Made by a program: the position numbers and the translations under genes. The notes below the pieces were generated by a model. The model saw only the letters and a list, made by a program, of their open reading frames with translations. It was not told the origin of the DNA and searched no databases. From assembly GCF_006716765.1 (NCBI RefSeq), contig NZ_VFPO01000001.1, forward strand, positions 62,001-126,000: a stretch of 64,000 bases of DNA, in the 5' to 3' direction. Source of the stretch: Actinomadura hallensis (lineage in GTDB: Bacteria > Actinomycetota > Actinomycetes > Streptosporangiales > Streptosporangiaceae). Each line of letters opens with the position of its first letter. Position 1 is the first letter of the stretch. Positions 41,284 through 49,250 of this stretch are shown here, one piece after another.

Positions 41284-42098
41284 GCGGTTCCTTTCGCTGG
41301 TGTTCGGGCGCGCCCGGCGGCCGGGGTGCGGATGCCGAGCGGGTGGACGTGCGGGTATCCGAACTGGGCGGAGAGCACACGGGCCTCGATGCGGTAGACC
41401 TCGGCGAGGAGTTCCGGGGTGAGGACGTCGCGCGGAGATCCGGCCGCGCGGAGCCGGCCGTCGTGCACGACCGCGATCCGGTCGCAGTGCCGCGACGCCT
41501 CGTTCAGGTCGTGCAGCACGATCCCGATGCCGGTCCCCGCGTCCGCCTGTGCGCGCAGCACGGCGAAGACGCGTAGCCGGTGGTGCACGTCCAGTGCCGA
41601 GGTCGGCTCGTCGAGCAGCAGGTGCGCGGCGCCCTGCGCGAGCGCGCGGCCGATCTGGGCGAGCTGGCGCTCCCCGCCGGAGAGTTCGGTGACGGGACGG
41701 TCCGCGAGCGCGGCCGCGCCGGCGTCGCGCAGCGCCCGGTCCACGGCCCGGTGATCGGCGGGCGTGGGCGGGGCGAGCCGGCGGCGATGCGCGTACCGGC
41801 CCATGAGCACGAGATCGCGTACGGACGGGCCGCTCATGAGGGGCGCGTCCTGCGTCACCACGGCGACGTGCGCGGCCCGTTCGCGGGGCCGCATCCGGCG
41901 CAGCGGACGGCCGTCCGCGAGCACTTCCCCGTGCGAGGGGGCGAGGAGCCCGGCGAGCGTCCTGAGCAGCGTGCTCTTCCCGGCGCCGTTCGGGCCGATG
42001 ATCCCGAGGATCTCCCCGGGCCGCAGGTCGATCGAGACGCCGCCGAGGACGGGCGTCCGGTCGAGGGCGACCTCCAGGTCACGTGCGCGGAGGGTCAT
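41280..42098 (-). CDS. Iron-complex ABC transporter ATP-binding protein (FecE-like)
   Basis: A 272-residue ATPase with Walker A GIIGPNGAGKSTLL, Q-loop VVTQDAPLMSGPSVRDLVLM, signature ELSGGERQLAQIGRALAQ, Walker B LLLDEPTSALDVHH and the switch His in VLHDLNEASRHCD. The order and spacing match the FecE/HmuV group. It powers the FecCD-type permease encoded just upstream, with a 4-nt ATGA overlap, and precedes the binding-protein gene. Confidence 0.92.
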   Translation of the reverse strand: MTLRARDLEVALDRTPVLGGVSIDLRPGEILGIIGPNGAGKSTLLRTLAGLLAPSHGEVLADGRPLRRMRPRERAAHVAVVTQDAPLMSGPSVRDLVLMGRYAHRRRLAPPTPADHRAVDRALRDAGAAALADRPVTELSGGERQLAQIGRALAQGAAHLLLDEPTSALDVHHRLRVFAVLRAQADAGTGIGIVLHDLNEASRHCDRIAVVHDGRLRAAGSPRDVLTPELLAEVYRIEARVLSAQFGYPHVHPLGIRTPAAGRARTPAKGTA

Positions 42099-43162
42099 GG
42101 CGTCCGCCGTCCGTGCCGGGTGCGCAGGACGAGGACGAAGAACAGCGGCGACCCGACCAGCGCCGTCACCACACCGGTCTGCCAGGACGTTCCCGCGGGC
42201 GCGAGACGGGCGACGGTGTCGGCGGCGAGCAGGAACAGCGCGCCGAGCAGCGCGGAGCCGGGCAGCAGCCGGCGATGGTCGCCGCCGAGCAGCATCCGCA
42301 CGACGTGCGGGGCGACGAGCCCGACGAAGCCGATCACCCCCGTCACCGCGATGACGCCGCCGACCAGCACCGAGGTGAGCACGAGGATCGCCGTCCGGAC
42401 GCGGGAGACGTCCACGCCCATCGACCGGGCGACCTCGTCGCCGAGGAGCAGGGCGTTGAGCTCGCGGGAGAGCGCGAGCACCAGCAGGGCGCCCCCGGCC
42501 ACGGGTGCGGCCACGAGCGCGACGTCGCGCCACCTCGCCGCGGTCAGGTCCCCCTGCAGCCAGAACATCGCCCCGCGGACGGTCTGCGAGTCCTCGGCGT
42601 TCGCGACGAGGGCGCCGGTGAGCGCGCCGCAGAACGCGTTCAGGGCGATGCCGAGCAGCAGCACGGTGGTGACGTCGCGGTCCCGTGTCAGCGCCGCCAC
42701 CGCCTGGACCAGGAGAAGCACCGCCATGGCGCCGGCGAACGCCGCCACCGGCAGCGTCCAGGGGCCGAGCGCGGAGGCTCCGGACACGAGCACGACGACG
42801 GCGCCGACCGCGGCGCCCCCGGCCACGCCGGTCACTCCCGGCTCGGCCAGCGGGTTGCGGAAGTAGGCCTGCATCGACGCCCCCGCGATCGCGAGCCCGG
42901 CCCCGGCCAGCAGCGCCAGGATCGCGCGCGGCAGCCGCACCTCGGTGACGACGAGGGCGTTCGCGGTCGTGGTCGCACGGCCCAGCGCCGCGTCCCGGAG
43001 CACGGCCAGCGTCTCGGCCGGGGCCATGCCGACCGGGCCGACGCCGAGGGAGACGACGAAGGTCAGGAGCGTCCCGGCGGCGAGCAGCGGCAGGACCGGC
43101 GCTCGCCTGCGCCGGGGGCGCGTCGGCGAGCGCGGCGGCGCGGTGGGAGAGGGCGCGGGCAC
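42095..43162 (-). CDS. Iron-complex ABC transporter permease (FecCD family)
   Basis: A 355-residue FecCD/BtuC permease expected to form a homodimer with about ten helices each. Signatures include RLPRAILALLAGAGLAIAGA, MQAYFRNPLAEPGVTGVAGG, ARSMGVDVSRVRTAILV and GVIGFVGLVAPHVVRMLLGG, the ATPase-coupling region. The GTG at 43162 follows GAGGGGAT and fits the homologue start; the open frame further upstream is promoter DNA containing a Fur-like box. First gene of the five-gene uptake operon. Confidence 0.9.
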   Translation of the reverse strand: MPAPSPTAPPRSPTRPRRRRAPVLPLLAAGTLLTFVVSLGVGPVGMAPAETLAVLRDAALGRATTTANALVVTEVRLPRAILALLAGAGLAIAGASMQAYFRNPLAEPGVTGVAGGAAVGAVVVLVSGASALGPWTLPVAAFAGAMAVLLLVQAVAALTRDRDVTTVLLLGIALNAFCGALTGALVANAEDSQTVRGAMFWLQGDLTAARWRDVALVAAPVAGGALLVLALSRELNALLLGDEVARSMGVDVSRVRTAILVLTSVLVGGVIAVTGVIGFVGLVAPHVVRMLLGGDHRRLLPGSALLGALFLLAADTVARLAPAGTSWQTGVVTALVGSPLFFVLVLRTRHGRRTP

Positions 43163-43220
43163 GGGCGGAGATCCCCTCGGTCGGTCGGGGCGGCGGAACG
43201 TGTCCCACCATATGTAGAAA

Positions 43221-43235
43221 TGATAACCGTTATCA
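43221..43235. promoter_or_regulatory. Fur-like 7-1-7 box before the iron transport operon
   Basis: TGATAACCGTTATCA is a perfect 7-1-7 inverted repeat 59 bp before the permease start, matching the geometry of Fur-family operators (consensus TGATAAT-N-ATTATCA). It supports iron-responsive repression of the operon; an IdeR/DtxR site would look different. Confidence 0.65.
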
Positions 43236-43304
43236 ACATCGGGACGGGTCGTCCCCGGGTGGTGCGTCCGCCAGACGCCGGGCGAGAACTCACGGCCGGG
43301 ACGC

Positions 43305-43342
43305 CGAAGGGCCGCCACCGGTGAGACGGTGGCGGCCCTTCG
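43305..43342. terminator. Hairpin upstream of the iron operon
   Basis: A perfect 15-bp stem, CGAAGGGCCGCCACC (43305-43319) and GGTGGCGGCCCTTCG (43328-43342), lies at the 3' side of a decayed leftward gene and would insulate the iron operon promoter from read-through. Confidence 0.75.
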
Positions 43343-43344
43343 CG

Positions 43345-43604
43345 GTGTCCGGTGTCAGGGGTGGGTCAGGGGGGGCTGCTCGGGACAGGCCCGCTCGGTA
43401 CCAGGGGGCATGCTCTCGGGGGAGCGGGGGAAGGCGGCCTGCTCTGCGGCGTAGTCCTCCGGGGGGCGCGCGCTGAGTCAGGGGCGGCTCCTCGGACCAG
43501 AAGTAGTCGATGTGCCACCGGGCCGGAGGGAGCAGAGAGAGGCGGCAGGAGAACCATGTGTCTCGGCCGGGGGCGTACATGTCGGCGCGGAGCTGTTCGA
43601 GCAC
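43345..43604 (-). pseudogene. Frameshifted remnant of an immunity-like small protein
   Basis: From a GTG at 43604, MYAPGRDTWFSCRLSLLPPA and RWHIDYFWSEEPPLTQ read as the second half of a small actinobacterial protein type often found near polymorphic toxins (W-F-x-C/A, beta strands, then a conserved PPEDYAAEQAAFPRSPESMP tail). The tail is in another frame from about 43475, and a second base loss is needed to restore the WYRAGL end. The N-terminal half is missing. The family resemblance is from memory and uncertain, but the frame breaks are clear. Confidence 0.4.
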
Positions 43605-43667
43605 CCCCGGATGATCATGACGGCCGGTCCGGCGTGCCCGGCGGATGGTCGGTCCGGTGGGCGGGGG

Positions 43668-44279
43668 TCAGCGCGGGAGGAGGTCTCTGAAGACCGGTTC
43701 GCCCAGTTGCAGGGCAGGGCGGCCGAGCATGGCGTTCAGGAGGGTCGCGGCGGACGTGTACCAGGCGCACAGGGCGGTCAGGACGCCGATGTAGCCGCCG
43801 ATCCGAACGGTCGTCTCGGTGGTGGTGAGGTTGCCGATGAACAGGATGATCAGGGTGGCCTCGAAGGTGACGAAGACGGCCAGGACGGCCTGGTTGACCT
43901 GGGTGCTCCACAGCACCAGGTACGAGGTGAAGATCGCGAAGGCGACCATGATCCAGCCGAGGTCGTTGCCCTGCTCGGCGGGTCCGGCGATGCCCGAGAG
44001 GAGGACGACGTAGAGGCCGAGGCCGAGCCAGAAGGCGCCGTAGGACGAGAAGGCCGTGGCCCAGAAGACGTCCCGGTTGCGGAACTCCCACATGCCCGCC
44101 AGGAGCTGGACGAGGCCGCCGAAGGCGAGGGCGTAGCCGAGCCAGGCGTCGGTGCCGTCGGTCCAGCCGGCGTTCTTGGCGGAGAAGAGGAACATCGTCA
44201 CGGCGAGGGCGCCCAGGCCCAGCGGGACGGGGTCCGCGACGGTGGGCTGCGTCCGGGTTTCGTGCTCGACCTGGGACAT
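43668..44279 (-). CDS. Acetate/succinate transporter (GPR1/FUN34/YaaH family)
   Basis: A 203-residue membrane protein with six helices of the SatP family, which carries acetate and succinate across the cytoplasmic membrane. The N-terminal motif is DPVPLGLGALAVTMFLFSAK (NPAPLGL-like), followed by WEFRNRDVFWATAFSSYGAF and the C-terminal YTSAATLLNAMLGRPALQLG. GGAGG sits 6 nt before the ATG, which is preferred over a frame seven codons longer. It lies downstream of, and on the same strand as, a two-component system. Confidence 0.9.
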   Translation of the reverse strand: MSQVEHETRTQPTVADPVPLGLGALAVTMFLFSAKNAGWTDGTDAWLGYALAFGGLVQLLAGMWEFRNRDVFWATAFSSYGAFWLGLGLYVVLLSGIAGPAEQGNDLGWIMVAFAIFTSYLVLWSTQVNQAVLAVFVTFEATLIILFIGNLTTTETTVRIGGYIGVLTALCAWYTSAATLLNAMLGRPALQLGEPVFRDLLPR

Positions 44280-44348
44280 GGTGCCTCCTGGGTGTCGCAA
44301 CTTGCCGGTAACCCTGCCCCGGTGGAGGGGATGTTTCGCGCCGTCGGC

Positions 44349-45698
44349 CTAGTTTTGGACGGAATTGACGGAGTGCGGGAGGATGATCCGGACGGTCGTC
44401 CCCCGGGACGGTGCGGAGAACAGTTCGGCGCGGCCGCCGTGCGCGGCGGCGATGGCGGCGACGATTGGGAGGCCGAGACCGGTGCCGGGGGCGCCGTGCC
44501 CGGCGCGGTGGAAGCGCTCGAAGGCGCGGGCGGCGTCGGCGGGCGGCATGCCGGGGCCGTCGTCGGTCACCTCGATGACGCCGGGCCTGAGACGAACGGT
44601 CGCCGACGTCCCGGGAGGCGTGTGGGCGCGGATGTTCGCCAGGAGATTGGCGAAGACCTGCCGCATGTGCGATTCGTCCACCGTGGCGATCAGCGTGTCC
44701 GGGGCGTCGAGGGCGACCGGGCGGTCCGGGTCCGCGGCGGCGGCGTCGGCGATGGCGTCGCGGGCCAGGGCGACGAGGTCGGTGGGGACGGGCTGCAGGG
44801 ACGCCTCGCGGTCCAGGCGGGCCAGGTCGAGGAGGTCGGTGACGAGTCGGTTCATGCGGCGCGCCTCGTCCTCGATGCGGCGCATGGCGTCGGGCAGCGC
44901 GTCGGGGCCGAGGGCGCCGTGCCGGTACAGCTCCGCGTAGCCCTGGATGGTGGTCAGCGGGGTGCGCAGCTCGTGGGAGGCGTCGGCGGCGAACTCGCGG
45001 ACGCGGGCCTCGGAGCGGCTGCGGGCCCAGAACGCCTGCTCGATCCGTTCGAGCATCACGTTGATGGCGGCGGCGAGACGGGCGGTCTCGGTGCGCCGGC
45101 CGGGGTCCGGCATCCGGGCGCGCAGGTCGCCGCCCGAGGTGATGGCGTGGGCGGTGGCGGCCATCCGGTCCAGCGGCAGGAGGCCGCGGCCGATCAGCCA
45201 CCGTCCGAGCAGGGCGAGCACGGTGAGCAGCGCGACCGCCGTGGCGATCTCGGACAGGACGAGGTTGCGGACGGCGGAGTGGACCTGGTCCAGCGGGGAC
45301 GCCACGACGATCACGCCGTTGCGCCAGGGGCGGGCCACGGCGCGCAGGCCCGGGAGGGAGAACGGTTCGCGTGTGCGGGCGTGGACGGCCAGCTCCCCGC
45401 CGAGTTTCCGCACTTCGGCGACGGCTCGGCGAGGGTCCGGGGTGTCGCCGCTGAGGACGCGTACGCCGCCCGCCCGGTCGACGGTCAGGACCACGAAGCG
45501 GGACGGGGCGACGGTCCTCGCGGGCAGCCCCGGACGCAGAAGGCGGGCCATGGCGGGGACCGGGGCGGCCTTGAGCTCCTCGTCCACCCGGTGCATCAGG
45601 TAGCCGTTCAGGACGAGCGCGCTGACCAGCCCCATGATCGCCAGTCCCGCGACGGTCACGGCGAGCAGGCCGGTGAGGAGACGGGCATTGAGCGTCAT
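44349..45698 (-). CDS. Two-component sensor histidine kinase
   Basis: A 449-residue membrane kinase. Transmembrane helices lie near residues 8-30 and 155-175 and flank an extracytoplasmic sensor region. A HAMP linker follows (LLPLDRMAATAHAITSGGDL), then HisKA with DASHELRTPLTTIQGYAELY (phospho-His), and HATPase_c with VFANLLANIRAHTPPGTSAT (N-box), VTDDGPGMPP (G1) and GAPGTGLGLPIVAAIAAAHG (G2). The ATG overlaps the response-regulator stop by 4 nt. It resembles the MprB/TcrY/CutS type of actinobacterial envelope-stress or metal sensors. The signal is unknown. Confidence 0.92.
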   Translation of the reverse strand: MTLNARLLTGLLAVTVAGLAIMGLVSALVLNGYLMHRVDEELKAAPVPAMARLLRPGLPARTVAPSRFVVLTVDRAGGVRVLSGDTPDPRRAVAEVRKLGGELAVHARTREPFSLPGLRAVARPWRNGVIVVASPLDQVHSAVRNLVLSEIATAVALLTVLALLGRWLIGRGLLPLDRMAATAHAITSGGDLRARMPDPGRRTETARLAAAINVMLERIEQAFWARSRSEARVREFAADASHELRTPLTTIQGYAELYRHGALGPDALPDAMRRIEDEARRMNRLVTDLLDLARLDREASLQPVPTDLVALARDAIADAAAADPDRPVALDAPDTLIATVDESHMRQVFANLLANIRAHTPPGTSATVRLRPGVIEVTDDGPGMPPADAARAFERFHRAGHGAPGTGLGLPIVAAIAAAHGGRAELFSAPSRGTTVRIILPHSVNSVQN

Positions 45699-46393
45699 GG
45701 CCGCAGCGCGTAGCCCACGCCGCGCCGGGTGTGGATGAGGGGCGGGCCCAGCGGGTCGAGTTTGCGGCGCAGGTAGCTGATGTAGGTCTCGACGACCTGG
45801 GGGCTGCCGTGGTCCCAGCCCCACACGGCGGCGAGGATCTGCTTCCGCGACAGCACCATGCCCGCGTTGCGCATCAGGTAGGCGAGCAGGCGGAACTCGG
45901 TGGGCGACAGGTCCACCTCGACGCCGCCGCGCCGCACCCGCCACTGGGCCTCGTCCAGTTCGACGTCGCCCACGCGCAGGACGTCGTCGGGCATCCGCCG
46001 GGCGTCGTCGGGCGCGGGCGGGGCCGCCCGGCGCAGAACGGCCCGCACCCGCGCGATCAGGGACTCGATGGAGAACGGCTTGCCGACGTAGTCGTCCCCG
46101 CCGAGGGTGAGCCCGGTGACGGTGTCGGACGGGGTGTCCCGCGCCGTCAGGAAGATCACCGGGACCTGGTCGCCGTCCGCGCGGAGCCGCCGGCAGACCT
46201 CGAATCCGTCCAGGTCGGGCAGCATGACGTCCAGCAGGACGAGGTCGGGGCGTTCGCGGGCGGCCGCGCGCAGGGCCTTCTCGCCGGTGTCCGCGGTCAC
46301 GGTCGCGAAGCCGTGGAAGCGCAGCGCGACCTCGATCAGGTCGCGGATGTTGGCCTCGTCGTCGACGACGAGGACGCGCCGCCCCTCGCTCAT
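45695..46393 (-). CDS. OmpR-family response regulator
   Basis: A 232-residue regulator. The receiver (1-120) has VVDDEANIRDL (acidic pocket), LVLLDVMLPDLDGFEVCRRL (phospho-Asp), TARD (Thr) and YVGKPFS (Lys). The winged helix (140-232) has LSPTEFRLLAYLMRNAGMVL, SRKQILAAVWGWDHGSPQVV and YISYLRRKLDPLG with IHTRRGVGYALRP. It is transcribed before and coupled to the sensor kinase gene. The DUF5666-like secreted protein gene 198 bp upstream on the same strand could be part of its regulon. Confidence 0.93.
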   Translation of the reverse strand: MSEGRRVLVVDDEANIRDLIEVALRFHGFATVTADTGEKALRAAARERPDLVLLDVMLPDLDGFEVCRRLRADGDQVPVIFLTARDTPSDTVTGLTLGGDDYVGKPFSIESLIARVRAVLRRAAPPAPDDARRMPDDVLRVGDVELDEAQWRVRRGGVEVDLSPTEFRLLAYLMRNAGMVLSRKQILAAVWGWDHGSPQVVETYISYLRRKLDPLGPPLIHTRRGVGYALRP

Positions 46394-46591
46394 GCCCGGC
46401 CCTCGTTCATGCCCGGACGCCCGGTCGCTTCGGCGGGCGTGCCCGGTCGCGCCCGCGGGGCTCGTGTCGCGGCGTCCCCTGCCACGGATCCTCCCCGGGA
46501 TGGTCCCGTCCTGGGGATCGCGCCTCAAGCGGTACGGGGTGGGCGGCGATCCGCTCCGAAAATACCGTCTGCCGCTATGGCGCACGTCACA

Positions 46592-47143
46592 TCAGTCGTG
46601 GGCGCGGACGAGCCTGGCGGTGCGGGTCCCGCCGGACCGTTCGCCCGCGACCCGGACGTCGTCGCCCTTGGCGAGGTCCTTGAGGGCGGCGTCCTTGTGG
46701 TTTCTGCGGACCCGGGTGTCGCCGTTCGCCGTCCACGTCCAGGCGGTGCCGTCCGCGCTCTTGACGGTGAGCGCCGTCCCCGACACGTCGGTGATCTCGC
46801 CGCGCTGGAAGGTGACGACGCGGAAGCCGCCGTCCCTGGTGCGGACGGTCGTCTCGCCGTGGACGCCTTGGCCGAGCGGGGCGCCGAGCCGGGCGCCGGG
46901 CCGGGCGCCGTGTTCGCCCGGCCAGTCGCGCGGGCCGGGACGTCCCCAGCCGAACGGGCGGTCCTCGCCCCGCTCGCCCCAGTCGCCCCGCTCGCCCCGG
47001 TCGGTGGGCTTCGCCGACGGGGTGGGGGACGGCGAGGGGTCGGCGGCGAAGGCGGGGACGGCGACGTAGAGGCCGAGACCGAGGAGCCCGGCGGCGGCCA
47101 GGCCGGCGGTGATGGTCGTGCGGTCGGTGCGCATGGAAGCCAT
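46592..47143 (-). CDS. Secreted DUF5666-like protein
   Basis: A 183-residue exported protein. A signal peptide (MRTDRTTITAGLAAAGLLGL ... AFA) ends in a probable cleavage site before ADPSPSPTPSAKP, followed by a low-complexity Arg/Gly/Asp linker and a C-terminal small beta barrel typical of DUF5666 (RGEITDVSGTALTVKSADGT, DVRVAGERSGGTRTARLV). Such domains are found in envelope proteins near two-component systems. Two ATGs are possible (47143 or 47134), differing by three residues; neither has a clear ribosome site. Confidence 0.75.
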   Translation of the reverse strand: MASMRTDRTTITAGLAAAGLLGLGLYVAVPAFAADPSPSPTPSAKPTDRGERGDWGERGEDRPFGWGRPGPRDWPGEHGARPGARLGAPLGQGVHGETTVRTRDGGFRVVTFQRGEITDVSGTALTVKSADGTAWTWTANGDTRVRRNHKDAALKDLAKGDDVRVAGERSGGTRTARLVRAHD

Positions 47144-47227
47144 CTAAGCGGGGACCGCTGGCAGAAGTCCCCGGAGAAGTCTGGGAGAACCCTGAGAAAT
47201 CGGCCCGCGGCCGATGGAAGCGGCGGC

Positions 47228-47815
47228 TCACCGCAGCCCGGTGAGCATCGCCTTGATGAGGTCGAGGGCCTCCTCGCGGGCCTGAGCCGGGTCCTCCGCG
47301 TCCGCCATGGAGAGGGCGAGTTCGGTCAACGCGCCGTAGAACGCCGACGCGGTGAGGTTCAGCGGATGCGGGCCCGAGTCGCCGAGGAGCGCGGCCAGGC
47401 CCTCGACGAGGATGGCGCCGAGGTGGCGCTGGTCGAGTTCGCGCCACCGCTGCCAGCCGAGCGCGATCGGGCCCTGCAGCAGGACGATCTCGCGGTAGTC
47501 GGGGTCGGAGCAGATCTCCAGGAAGGCGCGGATGCCCTCGGCGGCCCGGTCCCACGGCGTCTCCCGCGCGGCCATCGCCGCGGTGATCCGCGCGGCGGCG
47601 CGGGCCTCCAGGTCTTCGAAGACGGCCTCGAACAGGCCCTGCTTGCCCGCGAAGTGGTGGTAGAGGGCCCCGCGGGTGAGGCCGGCGGCGCGGACGAGCT
47701 CCTCTGCGGACACGGAGGTGAAACCCCGTTCGGCGAAGAACCGGCGCCCCGCGTCGAGGAGGGCGGCGCGCGTGCTCTCCACATAGTGCTCGCGCCGGGT
47801 CTTGACCCTGTCCAT
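47228..47815 (-). CDS. TetR-family transcriptional regulator
   Basis: A 195-residue repressor. The N-terminal helix-turn-helix reads RAALLDAGRRFFAERGFTSV, SAEELVRAAGLTRGALYHHF, AGKQGLFEAVF, an exact TetR pattern. The C-terminal ~130 residues are the helical ligand and dimer domain. It is divergent from a flavin amine oxidase gene 58 bp away, with an operator-like dyad between them, so it most likely represses that gene and itself until an amine-type ligand binds. Confidence 0.92.
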   Translation of the reverse strand: MDRVKTRREHYVESTRAALLDAGRRFFAERGFTSVSAEELVRAAGLTRGALYHHFAGKQGLFEAVFEDLEARAAARITAAMAARETPWDRAAEGIRAFLEICSDPDYREIVLLQGPIALGWQRWRELDQRHLGAILVEGLAALLGDSGPHPLNLTASAFYGALTELALSMADAEDPAQAREEALDLIKAMLTGLR

Positions 47816-47829
47816 GCGGTCTGTATAAC

Positions 47830-47846
47830 ACATACATGGTGTATGT
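47830..47846. promoter_or_regulatory. TetR operator candidate
   Basis: ACATACATGGTGTATGT is a 7-3-7 inverted repeat located between the divergent TetR gene and the amine oxidase gene; its place and symmetry fit a TetR dimer site. Confidence 0.6.
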
Positions 47847-47873
47847 AAGGTACGCCGTGTATGGGAGGTGGCC

Positions 47874-49220
47874 ATGGTCGATGTCGCGATCGTCGGCGCG
47901 GGCGTCGCGGGACTGGTCGCGGCGCGCGACCTCGTCCGGGACGGGCACGACGCGGTCGTCCTGGAGGCCCGGGACCGGGTCGGCGGCCGCCTCCTGAACG
48001 ACGCGCTGCCCGGCGGCGAGCCGATCGAGGTCGGCGGCCAATGGGTCGGCCCCGGCCAGGACGCGGTGCTCGCCCTGATGGACGAGCTGGGGCTGTCCAC
48101 GTTCCCGACCTACGACGAGGGACGGCACATCGCCGAGATCGGCGGCGGGCGCCGCGAGTACACCGGGCGCATCCCGCGGCTGCCGCCCGCCACGCTCGCC
48201 GACATCGCGCAGGGGCAGTGGCGCATCGACCGGATGCGGCGCGGCATCCCGCCCGAAGCGCCGTGGACCGCGAGGCAGGCTTCCCGCCTGGACGGGCAGA
48301 CGTTCGAGACGTGGATCCGCCGGAACATGCGCACTAGCGGGGGCCGTGCGTTCATGAGGCTGATCACGCAGGCGGTGTTCTCCGCCGAGGCCGACGACCT
48401 GTCCGCCCTCTGGGCGGGGTTCTACATCGCCGCCGCCGGAGGGCTCGACCCCCTCATCGACACGACCGGCGGCGCCCAGCAGGACCGCGTGTCCGGGGGA
48501 TCGCAGCGGATCGCGGTCGCGCTGGCGGACGAGCTGGGCGACCGCGTCGTCCTCGGCTCGCCGGTCACGGAGATCGAGTGGGAGGACGACTCGGTCCGCC
48601 TCCGGACCCCGGAGCGGGAGGTGCGGGCCCGGCGCGCGATCATCGCGGTGCCGCCGCCGCTCGCGGGCCGGATCCGCTACTCGCCGGGGCTGCCCGGCGA
48701 CCGCGACCAGCTCGTCCAGCGGATGCCGATGGGACGCGTCATCAAGGTCAACGTCGTCTACGACGAGCCCTTCTGGCGCGCCGACGGGTTCAGCGGGCAG
48801 GTGACCAGCGCCGACCGCCCGTTCGGGGTCACGTTCGACAACACCCCGGAGGGCGGCGGGCCCGGCGTCCTGGTCGGGTTCCTGGAGGGGCGGCACGCCG
48901 ACGTCGCCGCCCGCGTGACCGGCGCGGAACGCCGCGCCCGGGTCCTCGCCGACCTGACCGCCTACTTCGGGCCGCGCGCCGCGGATCCCGTCGCCTACAT
49001 CGAGCGGGACTGGGCCGCGGAGGAGTACTCGCGCGGCTGCTACGGCGCCTTCGCCGCCCCCGGGACCCTCACCCGCTTCGGCCCGTCGCTCCGCAGGCCC
49101 GTCGGGCCGCTGCACTGGGCGGGCACCGAGACCGCCACCCGCTGGGCCGGCTACATCGACGGCGCCGTCGAATCCGGCCGCCGCGCCGCCCGCGAGGCCG
49201 CGGGGGGAACGGCTTCCTGA
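47874..49220 (+). CDS. Flavin monoamine oxidase family protein
   Basis: A 448-residue FAD enzyme. The dinucleotide-binding motif is VAIVGAGVAGLVAARDLVRD, continuing to VLEARDRVGGR. The substrate-domain signature GGQWVGPGQD and the C-terminal FAD motif LHWAGTETATRWAGYIDGAV match the monoamine/putrescine oxidase group. The covalent-flavin Cys seen in MAO-A/B is not obvious near the C-terminus, so FAD is probably noncovalent. It oxidises a primary or polyamine to an aldehyde with release of ammonia and H2O2. GGGAGG 5 nt before the ATG fixes the start. The divergent TetR gene is the likely regulator. Confidence 0.9.
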   Translation: MVDVAIVGAGVAGLVAARDLVRDGHDAVVLEARDRVGGRLLNDALPGGEPIEVGGQWVGPGQDAVLALMDELGLSTFPTYDEGRHIAEIGGGRREYTGRIPRLPPATLADIAQGQWRIDRMRRGIPPEAPWTARQASRLDGQTFETWIRRNMRTSGGRAFMRLITQAVFSAEADDLSALWAGFYIAAAGGLDPLIDTTGGAQQDRVSGGSQRIAVALADELGDRVVLGSPVTEIEWEDDSVRLRTPEREVRARRAIIAVPPPLAGRIRYSPGLPGDRDQLVQRMPMGRVIKVNVVYDEPFWRADGFSGQVTSADRPFGVTFDNTPEGGGPGVLVGFLEGRHADVAARVTGAERRARVLADLTAYFGPRAADPVAYIERDWAAEEYSRGCYGAFAAPGTLTRFGPSLRRPVGPLHWAGTETATRWAGYIDGAVESGRRAAREAAGGTAS

Positions 49221-49250
49221 CCCCCGGCCGGCCGCGCGCGGCGGGCGGGG

